A stretch of 64,000 bases of DNA from Kitagawia praeruptora (Eukaryota > Streptophyta > Magnoliopsida > Apiales > Apiaceae): contig CM075352.1 of the NCBI GenBank assembly GCA_037693485.1, forward strand, positions 20,766,001 to 20,830,000, read 5' to 3'. Below are positions 35,891 to 47,609 of the stretch, piece after piece (the stretch's first letter is position 1; each line of letters begins with the position of its first letter). The notes beneath the pieces are model-generated. The model searched no databases, was not told the DNA's origin, and saw only the letters and a program-made list of their open reading frames with translations. Position numbers and translations under genes: made by a program.

Positions 35891-38214
35891 TCTTGTAATG
35901 AGTCTGCTTAAAGTTAGTATCAATTTTCAAGCATAGCAACTACCCCCCAGTTCTTCGGTGCACGCAGATGTAGCGGAGAACTATTTTTCCTGGTCTTCAA
36001 AATTTCTTCAAAAATAAAATCAAAATAATTATTTGATTTGTTGGGAAGCCTCCTCGCTTGACAGCTTTCAATTTTTAATTTAATACGAGTCCATGTCTCC
36101 TCGTACTGGCCACCTCGCTACACTTTATTTTTCCGCCATGCAAGCTATCTGCTTGCTTCGTAAATTTAATTCTCCTCGCAAACCAATTCGCACCAGCTTG
36201 AATATTAAGTGTGTATGTTTTGGTTTCCATTTTGCCTTGCATTGAGGTATTTTCTTCTGTATACTTACAGGCATGGCTTCCAAGAAATATTCTGCGATCC
36301 TTTTCATGAAGAAGGACAAAGCTGCGAGTACCTCTCTTAACCCTTCTGGCGATCTGACTCACCATTCCTCCCTTGTTGGGGGTTCAGCTACCAAGTTTGA
36401 TGTTGTCATGCCTCCTCCTAAGCAGACCACTCTCACAATGCCTCTTCGACAATCATCTTCTTCCCTCCATCCTAGCAGGAAAAAATCAACTGAGATAACG
36501 AGTCTTCATGAAGAACCACCATTAAAGAAGAACAAGGACGACATGAGTCTCTTCATCCTTTTCATCCTTCTCCTGGACTGGTCCGCTAGACATATGGCAA
36601 ATTGGCACATGCCCATGTTTCTGAGATTGATATGTATTCCTGGTCCCTACAATCTCTGGAGGAGTCCAATGCTTCCAAGACTAAAGCTATAGCTGAGCTT
36701 TTCTTCCATCAATTGCGTCACCACAAGGAGGTTCGAGCCTTGGCTTCTTCCAATAGTAAGATGAGTGAAGAGATTGTGAATCTCAAATCCATACTTGCAC
36801 AGGCTCAGGCTGATGTCGAGGACGCAAAAAATAGTTGGAGGAAAGAATTTGAAGGCACGACTGAGAAGCTTAAGAGAGAGCTTCACGAGGAGCAGTCAGC
36901 TAGAAAGAAGCTTAAGCTGGATCATGATGTTGAGATGGAGCAGTCAGACTCCCAGATCAAGGAGCTTAGAGACCGCGTCGCTGAGTTAGAGAAGGAAGCT
37001 AAAGATGCTGCTAATGCTCTTCCCACTATCATTGAGGAGGCCGAGACCCAATGATCTGTTGACTTCATGAAAAAATTCCTTGAAAAGGTTGACGACTTTA
37101 ACTGGTACCGGTTGGGCGAAGAGACTGGGAAGTTTGCTGATAACCTCAAGATGGAAATGAATGAGGAAGTGGCAAATGGATTCCCATAACTTCCTTTTTA
37201 TTGCTTTTAAACTTTATCTGCTAGACTCAGTGGAGATGCGGGCACTCCCTTTATTTGCCTCGCGCTTGTAGACTTAATTTCTTTTGCTTCTTTGGATACT
37301 TCCTGAACCTGGATTGGCTTGCTTTATTGATGCTCCTTTATTTGATGTTTATAGTATTGCAAAGTACCATAGGCCTCGTATCTGCTTGCACGAGGGACTC
37401 ATGTTGCATGATTTTAGCATGTATAGATTCCTCCATAATGCCTCTTCATATCTGTTAAATTTTTCCCAAGTGTTTTAGAATAGCTGATGGGGCCTTCAAA
37501 TGATCCTGATTGCGCCTATGGGGCCGAGAGGCCTCGCATCGCAAGGTGTCGAGTTTGTAGCCTCGCGTCGCTAGGTACGGCCTCGCAACGCTGGGTACGG
37601 CCTCGCAACGCTAGGTGTCGGCCTCACAACGCTAGGTGCTGGCCTTGTCTTGCAAATTTTCAAATGTCCTGCTAGAAGTGGTGTTTATGTAATGCCACTA
37701 CCCCCCGAGTCCTCATTATAATTATAGATGTGATGAGGAATCAACATGTTTCAGCAAACTTCTTGTATTATTTGGAGTTGACACCATTTGTAATGAAGAG
37801 AATTTTGATGTGACCCCGCTATGAGTTCTCCTTCAGATTGGGGCAATGTATGCTGATATTAGTGAAGTTCATACCAAGCAGGGGGCTTGTTTGATAGATG
37901 CTCTTCCTGGTGTATTGAGGTAGTTGAGGACCTCCTCATTGCCGCCAAGGATCGGAGGCGTCCCCCCTCTCCCCAAGGATCGGGGGCGTCCCCCCTCTCC
38001 TCGACGTAGAGGTATTTCACCAAGAAGTATCTCATGTAGAGGCATCTCATTGATCTCGATAGCCACACCATATAGGGGTCTCGTTGAGTCTTCACATGCT
38101 CTCATTTGCTTATAGATTGACTTTAATGCATGCATAGAGATAGCTCCATGTTGTGTAGATTTACAGACTGATCCATTATGGCCAATGGGGCCAAGAGTCC
38201 TCACATTGCAAGAT
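35891..38214 (+). mobile_element. Decayed retroelement with coiled-coil ORF
   Basis: Non-coding flanks carry ACTACCCCCCAG (35940) and ACTACCCCCCGAG (37696). The centre (36273-37189) keeps an ATG frame starting MASKKYSAILFMKKDK that shifts frame near 36590 into MAHAHVSEIDMYSWSLQSLE and a long coiled coil (residues rich in E, K, A, with KLKRELHEEQSARKK), then a stop at about 37052 and the tail NWYRLGEETGKFADN. This layout resembles the 'putative plant transposase, gypsy type' ORF found in plant LTR elements. No pol domain is seen. The left and right LTRs were not resolved. Confidence 0.45.
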
Positions 38215-40292
38215 AATTTGAGATCCTATGCGAACCCGAACAACCAGAGATTCAGAGTATGGATAATGAACCCACTTCGCATCCTCCTCGGTGAACATGA
38301 TATTTGTACCCTCCCCTTTGAAGAGCTTTGGGGTCTCTCCTGAAGGTGATGTACATTGGTGATGGGCCGCTTCTTGGCCTCACGAGCATACCTCTCTTTG
38401 GCCTTGTTGCTATCTCCTCCAATATGGGGGCCCCCCATAATGACATGAATACTCCCAGCTCGCTCCTCTCATTCTTTGTGGGACTTTTTTTTTTCCCAAA
38501 TGGTGGGACATTATTGAAACCAAGACCTGGCTTAGTGCCATGCTTTTTCACCTCACGAACTACCCATTCAGTTAGTTGGGCCATTGCGATTTAGCTCTTC
38601 AATTTGCTTCTTGAGCTGCCTATAATTTGCATTATCATGTCCTGTTTGTTCGTTAAAGACACAATATTTACGAGTATCCCTGGTTGCCCGACTATTCATA
38701 GGTGAGGGCTTCTCAAACATCCCCTAGTCAGTATTAACTACATAGATGTGATTAATGGGGGCCACTAAAAGTGTGGACTGACCCTCATTCCATCCACTTT
38801 GAGCTCGTGGTGGTAACCTCCTTGGTGACCGCAACCCCTCCTTTTTGGGCTTTCACTGCGATCCCGTTTTCGCCTAGGGCTCCAAGAGTCCTTCCTCTTC
38901 ACTCCCCTTACTTCCATTGTTGCTAGCCTCATTATTCTTCTTAAGATCCTCCATCGACTTTTCAATCCATCTGTAAGGCTCGGCCTCCTTGTAGAACTCA
39001 TAAAGAGTGCCGGATGTCTATGCCTGCAACTTCTTCCAGAACTTGGTGCCCTCTCTCAGCCCAGCAATAAGAAAATTTTTAACGGCCTCGTCATTTGCTC
39101 CTCGTACCCTAGGGCCTTTGGCGTTAAACCTCTTGAAGTAGTCCTGTAGGGTCTCACCCTCCTTTTGCTTTATGTTCACCATGGTGGATACATGAGGTGC
39201 GTAGAGCTTGGAGAACTGAAAATGCTTAATGAAAATGTCCACGAGCTGCTCCCAAGAGTCTATAGTGATGTGAGACCCTAACTTAGAGAACCACTGCTGA
39301 GCACTACCCCTCAACGAGGCCGCAAATAACCTGCACCTAGCCAATAGCGAGACCCAGTACACATCCATTTCATTATTGAACTGAATGACAAACTCTACAG
39401 GGTCAGTGTCCCCATTATAAGTCATGCCTGGGTTAATACTCCGGAATATAGTGGGAAGCGGAGTGGTCCTGATCTCTTGAGTGAAAGGCGAGGCCGGACC
39501 TATGGGGTTAAGGATCCCCTTATCTGCATTTCTCTTATCCAAGGCCTTCTTTAGCTCCTCTAGCTTATAGTCTCCAACCCTGGTCTTCTTATATTCAACT
39601 TTTTCCTTTCCCTTTCCCATGTTGTCATGGTGGGATTGGGTCTTCTTGGGAGTTCTAGACTCATCTTGATCCTCCTTGCGATTCAGGGGGTCAGGTTTGT
39701 ACTCCTCGGACCGCTCACGCTCTCGATGAGGAGAGGGGGGTCGTTCCAAACCTTGGCTCCAAGCCTGGGATCGCTTATACTTCTTGTTAGCTGTAAGTTT
39801 TCCGAGCTTGAGGCAGAGATCATGCTCTGCTAACCTCTTTCCAAGACGATCAAAGACACTAACTGACCTCCCCTTGGATGAGGAGGCCTCATTCTGCAAC
39901 CATTCATTTGTCTTAGTAGGCTCTACATCCTCCTCTCGCTCGAGGTTTTCATAGGAGTAAGGGTTTTCTTGATCCATAACAACATCATCAGCTTCATCCA
40001 AGAGTTTCTTGGTGGGACCTTTACTGCTCTCCTCCTAATAGGACTTGGGCCTCTTCCTGGCATTCATCTTCGCGCCCCTCGAGCTATACTGCTTCGTCAC
40101 TCTAGTTATCCTTTCTTGTACTGTTGTCACCTTCCCGGGCCCGTCCTCCTTCTCGCTCCTGGGGGGATCGCCTTTGGGTGTCTTGTACGACCCCGGGGTG
40201 GTCTCCCCGTTGTTGTACCCTCCGTTCATCTTCTTGTTCGAGTCAGTCATCTTTCTCCCAATATGATGACTTCCCCTCCTTCTAGCGCCAAA
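38215..40292 (-). pseudogene. Ty3-gypsy gag remnant
   Basis: Reads leftward from the LTR at 40293. A primer-binding-site-like TTTGGCGC follows the LTR directly. Gag begins near 40250 (MTDSNKKMNGGYN). It has a stop at 40035-40037, then an open stretch 39018-40001 with an acidic, basic-rich N-terminus and a Retrotrans_gag domain (LRGSAQQWFSKL, FIKHFQFSKLYAPH, KQKEGETLQDYFKRFN). Further stops follow in the same frame. A degenerate zinc-knuckle region (YCVFNEQTGHDNANYRQLKK) and the start of the protease region (GGPHIGGDS) come next, with a frameshift near 38310. The element breaks off at about 38215; reverse transcriptase and integrase are absent. Most stops look like CAG/TGG-to-stop transitions. 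Confidence 0.85.
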
Positions 40293-41417
40293 TGTTATAC
40301 GGAGAATATTGTATAACAATATTTTGGAGGTTTGCTGGAATCACGGAGCAAAATACGGATATTTCGCTAAGAACACGAAGAACACGGAAGGAGATTTGAG
40401 ATCGTTTGTGGCTGATCTTGTATGGTGTTTTCAGGGGTGAACTGTCAATCATCCTTTACAAGATGCCTACGTACCCTATTTATAGGGATCAAGCCATACG
40501 TAGTTCTCTTGGAGAAGAAGTTACTAAGACGGGCTAGGGTTTCTATGGGCTCGACTAGGCCCAAATCCACTAGACGTCTTCTTGGGCTGATATATTTTAC
40601 CCATTTATTCTATCCATGATCCATGGTCCAAAGAAGGAAGCAAATGGTCTCGCATGGCTAGAGTTGGGACCTCTTGGGCGAGGCTAATAGAGAAGTAACA
40701 AGGGTGTAGCATGCAACCTCGAGGGGTTGAGTCATGCGAAGCGGACCCAAGTGTATTGATACTCATGCGACCTCGAGGGGCTGCGTCATGAGCCTTCCAG
40801 CAGAGAATGAGATAGGGATCTCGTGTAGTATGTGGATGTGATGATAGTACGAAGCGATCCCAATGAGGGAAGTCGTAGCAAAGCGATCCCTTGACGGGAG
40901 TTATACAAGAGCTGATCCATGTAGATGCGACCTTGAGGCCGGGCTAGCATGATGCTTAAATCAACTGGCCTCGCTGACGAGGCGAATGGAGAAGCTGCAT
41001 GGCCTCGCATGCGGCCTCGCTGGGCTAGTCATGCGAGGTGGTCCACGCTGTACGGAGATAATTATACTCACGCGACCTCGCTGGGCCTGATCGTAAACCT
41101 TCATAATAAATATGCTCTAGGCCTCGCTGGACCTCTAGGCCTCGCTGGACCTTGCAGAGAGAGTATTCTAGGCCACGCTGGACCTTGTAGAGAGACATGC
41201 ATGATAGATGTTATCCCATACTAGGGACTTTGTTGGCGAACTCGACCCGCAGCTTGGGGTCGCAAACTTCCACATTGTGCTTGATAGTATATTGGACTGA
41301 CTCCTGGTGGTGGGTTTTAGTGACCCAATCTTCATCTCTAGGCCCATTATGAGTTGTGGACCACTATTCTAACCCATTAGACCTGCTTAGGGCTTATGCC
41401 AAGATTTGGGCATAACA
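40293..41417 (-). repeat. LTR of the gypsy element
   Basis: Ends are TGTTAT...ATAACA, and the gag side adjoins the primer-binding-site-like TTTGGCGC. 1125 bp. It contains repeated GGCCTCGCTGGACCT-type phrases (40960-41170) like the arrays near 35.7 and 37.6 kb. The partner LTR is not in the window, as the element is truncated on its other side. Confidence 0.75.
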
Positions 41418-41596
41418 ATATCCAAAAAAAATAGTCATATCCATTTTTTTTGTAGCTTTAAATCACTTTTATTCAACTTTTTATGTATATGTTTTAAAAT
41501 TATATAAACGTACCATGTTTAAAACATCACTTAATAAATCGTAAAATTGTACGAACATATTTTATTTTTATGCAATTACTGAAATTTTAACAATTA

Positions 41597-42761
41597 CTAG
41601 CATTTAACCCGTGCTACGCACCGAAGGCAAAATTTAAAAAAAATATTAAATAATAACCAAATATATATATAAATAAATGATTTTATCGTATTTTATTTAT
41701 TTTCAAATAATTTTATGATATTTTATACTCTTTTAACGGAAAGTTTAGTTCAATATAGGCTTGTATTGAGGACCGGGCATAAAAACAATAATATATAATT
41801 ATTAATATAAATATAAGCATGTAAACATTTTTTCCCCATAACGCAAACAGAATAGGAAGCGTCAACTCTTTAGAAGTTGTTGAATAAATGTTATATTACT
41901 AATTGAACCTCTACTTCGACTATTGGAGGTTGTCAAATGTTCATGTTATAGACCGGATCGATACGAACCGATCGAAGACCATATTCTCCCAATTTCTTGG
42001 AACAAAGACAGACCTATTCTATTCGGTTTTGGGACTGGACCAATTAGTTAATTTCTACACACAAAAAATCAATTTTTATAATATAATATTTGTTTTTTAA
42101 AAAGTTAAAATACATGAAAAATATAAATTATTTTGTAAGTTAATATATATTTAGAATACTCTTATAGGTTTCAAGTTCGAATCTCGTCAATAACATATCT
42201 CTATTAAACATTATATTATTTTATAAACTATTCTCACGAGTTTAAGATTCAATTCCTGTCAACAACAAATTATTAATTAAAACACTATATTATTAAAATA
42301 ATATCAAACATGTATTATAATATTTTATTATCTTCTCTAATTTATGTTCCTACTAATTAAAAAATATATACGAAAATATGGATAATAAAACAAAAAGTAT
42401 TAAAAAAAACATTCGTGCATCACACGAGTGATAAGCTATATAGTAAAAAAATACACAGATTCTGAAAAACACTTACAATATAGAAAATTTTGTATAAAAA
42501 TCGAAAAGAAATCTACATGATTAAATAAACTTCACTTTCTATTAAATAAAAGTTAAAAAAAATAATTTTTATGTAATATCTATATATACACATATGTATA
42601 TTAAAGTAACAATTCAAAATAAATAATTATGATAATATTTCTATACATGAGATTTATACGATTAAAAAAATATTTTAATAATAAAAATATATGTACAACT
42701 TAAAATTTTAATAATAAATATAATTAAAAAATTTATAAGCAACCGTGCGATTATAAGCTAG
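41597..42761. mobile_element. Helitron ends in opposite orientation
   Basis: Left: a minus-strand 3' end with hairpin GTGC-GTA-GCAC and TGCTAG (CTAG at 41597-41600, then T). Right: a plus-strand 3' end, CCGTGCGATTATAAG then CTAG at 42758-42761, followed by T. A third, decayed plus-strand 3' end (TCGTG-CATCA-CACGA hairpin, then AAGCTATA) lies at about 42412-42440. At least two fragments are joined. No 5' ends or coding regions were found. Confidence 0.6.
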
Positions 42762-43213
42762 TATTATTCTTATTAAAATGATATTATCTAAATATGATTC
42801 ATGATCATATTCGGTTCAAACTGAATATGAATTATATTTTTAGTTCATTATATTTCTAATTAAATAGCATATTATAATTTTTTTAATAAAATTTATAACT
42901 TTAAATTTTCATAAAATACAAATTATCCATCCAATTACTTATCATCAAATATTTAATAAACATTTATTTAAGTTTTTAATTCTTGATTATTATATTTTTA
43001 TAATATTATATTTATTTTAGAATAAATCACTATTTATATAATTTAAATAAAAATGATACCTAATATTAATGATTCATATTTGATTTGTATTCGATAAATC
43101 ACAAACTATTTAATTAAAAAGAATATATTATATTCTCAAAGAAAAAAAGAAAAAAAAAGAAAATATTATAAACTTATATTCAATTTAAATCCGAATCTCA
43201 ATAGATCCAACGA
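42762..43213. other. AT-rich intergenic DNA, no gene seen
   Basis: Extremely AT-rich, with no open frame or terminal repeats. It ends at the target duplication of the Mutator-like element. Confidence 0.5.
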
Positions 43214-43223
43214 ATAAAAAATG

Positions 43224-44787
43224 GGGCAAAATGTCACCTTGCCTACTATACAATTTAAAATTTTCCACTTTGCCTACTGTACTAATGAGGTGGTCATTGT
43301 ACTTTCATTTTTTTCTCTTTTACCCATCGCCGTCAGTCAAGAAATGGCTCAGTTAGTTTGACTGTTAAAATGCTGACTGTGATGCACTGTCAGCCTGCCA
43401 CGTGGATGACACATCAGCAAAACCCTATTTTTTTATAAAAAAATATTAAAAACTTTAAAAAATCATAAAAACTTTTAAAAATCATAAAAATTCATAAAAA
43501 CTTTAAAAAAATCATAAAAATTCATAAAAAAATATAAAAATTTTCAAAAAAATCGTAAAAAAATTATAAAAAATTATAAAAATTTTAAAAAAAATCAGAA
43601 TTTTTTCATTAAAAATTATAAAAAGTATAAGTAATTATAGACTTTTTATAATTATTTTTTCATTAATTAATTTCTTTTTAGAGTTAACAGCCAATCAGAT
43701 CAAATCAAAACAATTAAAGGTTAAAATCACAATTATTTACCAAGTTTCCACCCAATCAGATCAAATCAAAACAATTAAAGTAAAATAAAAGAAAAATTCA
43801 AGAACATATGAATGTTCTTCCCCAAACCCCAGTTTCCGGCAAGAAACGACAGTTCCGGCTGTTGTCCAATATCCGACTTTTGCTGCAACAGCCTCGCAGC
43901 AGCAACACGAACCTCAATCTCTTTTCTCCGCTCCTCGAGCGTCTTGGGTGCGTTCTTAATCTCATTGGCTCTTCTCGCTTGAACCAACTCCACATCCAGC
44001 GGATCCTCTAGTACTCTCCTTGGCTGAATAAAATGAAGCCTGTCCCCATGTCCTACATTTTTCATAAGCGACTGAATCGAATATAAATTTGCTCTCTGCA
44101 TCAACCCCCGTAACTCATTCTGCACAAAACTTATCCTCTCATCACTCGTCATCACCTTCAAACACTCCTCCTGAAAACTCTCTAAACCAGGATCCACCGG
44201 ATTCTCAACCCCCAACGCACGCTCACACTCCTCAACCACCTCATTATACTCTCTAAATCGAACACTAACATTCAATTTATCTACATGAATCGATTCTAAA
44301 CAACTTAGGGAAGCTCAAGGAAGCATCAAATTTCACAAACAACAAGTAAATCAAAATTCCCCAAACCGAGTATCAAGAACCCTAAATATACGATTAGATA
44401 AAAATTCAGAGAAAATTGAGACCCAAATTGAATACTGATTTTTCAAGTTTTTATAATTTTTAAAAAAATTATAAATTTTTTAAATTTTTTTACGATTTTT
44501 TGAAAGTTTTTATTTTTTTTTTATGAATTTTTATAATTTTTTAAAAGTTTTTATGATTTTTTAAAGTTTTTAATATTTTTTTATAAAAAAAATAGGGTTT
44601 TGCTGATGTGTCATCCACATGGCAGGCTGACAGTGCATCACAGTCAGCATTTTAACAGTCAAACTAACTGAGCCATTTCTTGAGTGACGACGATGGGTAA
44701 AAGAGAAAAAAAGGAAAGTACAATGACCACCTCATTAGTACAGTAGGCAAAGTGGAAAATTTTAAATTGTACAATAGGCCTTTGCCC
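43224..44787. mobile_element. Mutator-like element carrying a gene fragment (Pack-MULE-like)
   Basis: Inverted ends start GGGCAAA and share ACAATTTAAAATTTTCCACT and GCCTACTGTACTAATGAGGT. The arms extend for about 350-400 bp into A/T-rich repeats of AAAAATCATAAAAACTTT. The flanking duplication ATAAAAAATG (43214-43223 and 44788-44797) is 9-10 bp, as for Mutator elements. 1564 bp, with no transposase. Between the arms lies GC-richer DNA with a long open frame, like a captured host gene piece. It inserted just upstream of segmental copy 2. Confidence 0.85.
43775..44295 (-). pseudogene. Captured gene fragment inside the Mutator-like element
   Basis: An open frame runs from a possible splice acceptor (TTGTTTAG before 44295) to a stop at 43775. 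The peptide includes VRFREYNEVVEECERALG, SDERISFVQNELRGLMQ, GDRLHFIQPRRVLEDP and a charged helical stretch APKTLEERRKEIEVRVAAAR, then runs into the element arm. No ATG opens the frame, and the 5' side looks like intron or leader sequence (TTTAGGGTTCTTGATAC). The codon use and complexity are those of a host gene rather than of the element. I do not recognise the parent family. The product is probably not functional. Confidence 0.6.
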
Positions 44788-45215
44788 ATAAAAAATGATG
44801 CGGATCCCAATCTATCAGAGCAAAGGCTTCGACCCGGATCATTTTACAGCCCTAATTCCGGGCGACCTGGGAATCGAAATTACAATCACTCCATTCCTAT
44901 TCCGCCCCTTGACCCTAATCCCCCCTTCAGCCGACTGCAATTCCGACGACTACTTGTGTATGTTTTTTCCTATCTCTTTCTCTCAATTTCCTAAAATTAT
45001 GATCCTACTGTCATTCTATCTTTACCTTATCAGCATGTAAAACACCTGAATTCTGTTGCACACACTAATTAAAACTTTCTGTGTAATTACAATGCCTGTG
45101 GATGCTACAATTCAGTGTAACGTTGACAAAAATGTTTTCGCAATTTTTGAAATTGAGTAGTTTACGTGATATATCTATAAAATCATAACGATCCTTAATT
45201 AAAAATGTGTTAGCA

Positions 45216-46470
45216 ATGGCTGGTGCATCAACTGAACAACAACTTCATAATCTTTGGAAAAGAACTCAGGCTCGTAAGCGTAAATGGACCGACGGTGAAG
45301 ATGAGGTGTTGGTTGCTTCTCTAATGCAGTTATGTGATACCGAATGGAAAAGAGGGGATAATTCTTTTAGAAGTGGTTACACTAGTGTTCTCGAGAAAGA
45401 ACTTAGCTCTAAGCTTCCTGGACATAAATTAAAGGCTAAACCTCATATTGAATCGAGGCTTCAAACTTTGAAGAAGCAATGTGATGCAATTACGGATATG
45501 AGATGTGCGGGTGGTTTATTTTGGGACAGTGAGAATCATACTATTAGGTGTGAAGATGATGCTATATGGCAGAATTGGGTGAAGGTAAATTCATTCAACG
45601 TTCTTTTTGTTATGTGTGAAGTACGCATGCTTAATTTGTATGATAGGTTGTGAGTATTTATATATTTGATTATTGTTGTTGTAGGATCATCCTGATGCAA
45701 AAAGTATGAGAAATAAGCGTTTTCCTCATTATGATGACTTGTGTAGCATATATGGGAAAAAACGAGGCAATCAGAAGGGTAATGGTGCGGACAAAGTGCT
45801 GGAGGGCAAAGAGGAGAGTAACAGTCCTGGTCAACTGATCAGAGGTGATGCTTGTAAAGGAATCGAAATTTCCAATGGTAAAGTTGTTAGGACTGAATCC
45901 GGTGGCAGGAAGATAGTGTGTGAGAATGTAGATAATAATGCTCGGAATTTGCTGGTAGCCGATGGCTCAAATGGAAGAAATAAAGGTAGATTGGGGGAAG
46001 TGGAGGTCGGACTTCAAGAGCTTGAGGAGGGAAGAAACCTTGCAGACGATGTGATAAATGGATTTGATGATGTTGAACATTTATCTGTTGATGCTGAAGG
46101 GTCTCAAATGAATATTGAAGATGGTTCGTCATCCAAAATAAGAACTAACAGAAAGAGGAGACATAGTGATGGATTATATGAATATCATGAAGTAGCTAGG
46201 ATCATTGAGACCTTCCTCAAGAAATATGATGAACAGTTTAATCTCTTATTTAGACATGTAGGACATCAAGCAGCAGTGGATAAGGCTTTAGCTGAAAAAA
46301 GAGAAAATTTGAATGGAGAACTGATGAAATTACCCAACCTTGGCTTACAAGAACGGCTTCGAGCAGCTACTAGAATTATCTGTGATCCTCCTAAACTTGA
46401 CCTCTTTTACAGTCTTACTGGTGATGATAGAAGAGAGTGGGTGTCAATGTTACTTGCTGGGATTCTTTGA
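45216..46470 (+). CDS. MYB/SANT-like DNA-binding protein, copy 2
   Basis: Exons 45216-45584 and 45685-46470, with a 100-bp GT...AG intron in phase 0, encode 384 residues. The domain order is as in copy 1: Myb/SANT-like domain (KRKWTDGEDEVLV through HPDAKSMRNKRFPHYDDL), acidic middle, RTNRKRRHS cluster, C-terminus ending MLLAGIL. It is one codon shorter near residue 9 (QQLHN in place of QQQLNK). Substitutions such as NN to DN and ALFWN to GLFWD leave the domain intact, and no stop or frameshift is present. The start context is the same as copy 1. The Mutator-like element ends about 430 bp upstream, so its promoter may differ from that of copy 1. Confidence 0.85.
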
Positions 46471-47066
46471 TACAAGGTAGGTAGACATACCATTCGTCAT
46501 ACTATTTAGCGGAAAACGTATAATTCTATGCCTGCATATAATCAACTTATATGTTTTAAATTGCTGACATTTTCTCTACTTTTAATCAAGAGACAATTTT
46601 CTTTACTTTTTATCAACATATCTGTTGTTAATGAGTTCATGACTGGAATGCTACCTATAACTTATAATTTGACTGTTTTGACATAAAGAGTAGCTGTACA
46701 AAAACTTCACTCCAGAGACAGTTTTGTTTATGTTGTGATACCAATGCTGAACTGCTTAGCTTTTGATAGAGTTCCCTCTGCAATCTTATAATATGTTAAG
46801 CTTTTGTACACTAATACACAACGTTCCAATGAGTAAATTAAAGTTTCTACTTCTTTTACTATGGTAGTATTAGACACAGAGTACACAACTGTAGTGTATG
46901 ACATCTCAAACGACTTGATGCATTTCCAAGTAATTACGTCTGCAAACTTCTGACATGATGCATTAATTAGTACCATAGCATCTAATTACTATCATAGCAT
47001 CTCTAGTCATTGTCTTCAATCGACTTGAGTTTCCATTCTGCTGACTGGTGACCACCATTCATAGGG

Positions 47067-47543
47067 CTATGGAGCATGCTTCATGCTTGGGTGGCCATAA
47101 TAATAATTGTTATACTCATGCTTCATTGACTTGACCTTTGCTCCCATGGGACTGTGTCTTACCCCGTGGTAAGAGCTTTCATAGCTGCCAGTGGGAATTC
47201 AATGGCTGAAAATGCTGCTATGGTTAGAACATCCAAAGCCAGTGGGCATTCCATTGGTATAATTGCCGCTGGACCCATGGTAAGAACATCCGTAGTTGGC
47301 GGTTGGCATTCCATGGCTGAAATACCTGCCAGTGGAAAAGCTTATGACATGTGCCCGTTTGAGCCATTGCTGTAGAAATCAGTAATGGTGTGGTGGTATG
47401 GGCCATGTCTACTAGAATGCATCATCTGAGAAGAACCAAAGGATGGAGTAGGTTCCATGGCCATAGCCTGAGGAGTAGTAACCATCCTGTGAGTAGCTCT
47501 CTTGCTTGTAGCCACCAGGAAAGGTCTCTGCTTGTAGGACCAT
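47067..47543 (-). pseudogene. Tyr/Gly/His-rich gene remnant, copy 2
   Basis: The 43-codon frame (47412-47543) is kept, with MVLQAETFPGGYKQESYSQD differing from copy 1 by one residue, and a W for R later. The downstream body is again in another frame and has an extra stop (after SNGHMS) and a one-base deletion relative to copy 1. The copies therefore decay independently outside the short frame. A perfect TATAAATA box (47602-47609) precedes it. Confidence 0.45.
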
Positions 47544-47601
47544 TTTCTGTATTAAGTTTATTGAGCTTGCATTTCTCTCCGTGATTGTGATCTGTGAGTG
47601 C

Positions 47602-47609
47602 TATTTATA
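47602..47609 (-). promoter_or_regulatory. TATA box of the antisense remnant, copy 2
   Basis: TATAAATA on the minus strand, about 59 bases upstream of the ATG at 47543, followed by GCACTCACAGATCACAATCA. Confidence 0.45.

Noticed and set aside
35678..35936. Overlapping open frames on both strands
   Set aside because: Both are read-throughs of the GCGAGGCCTCCTCG minisatellite, whose unit length keeps frames open.
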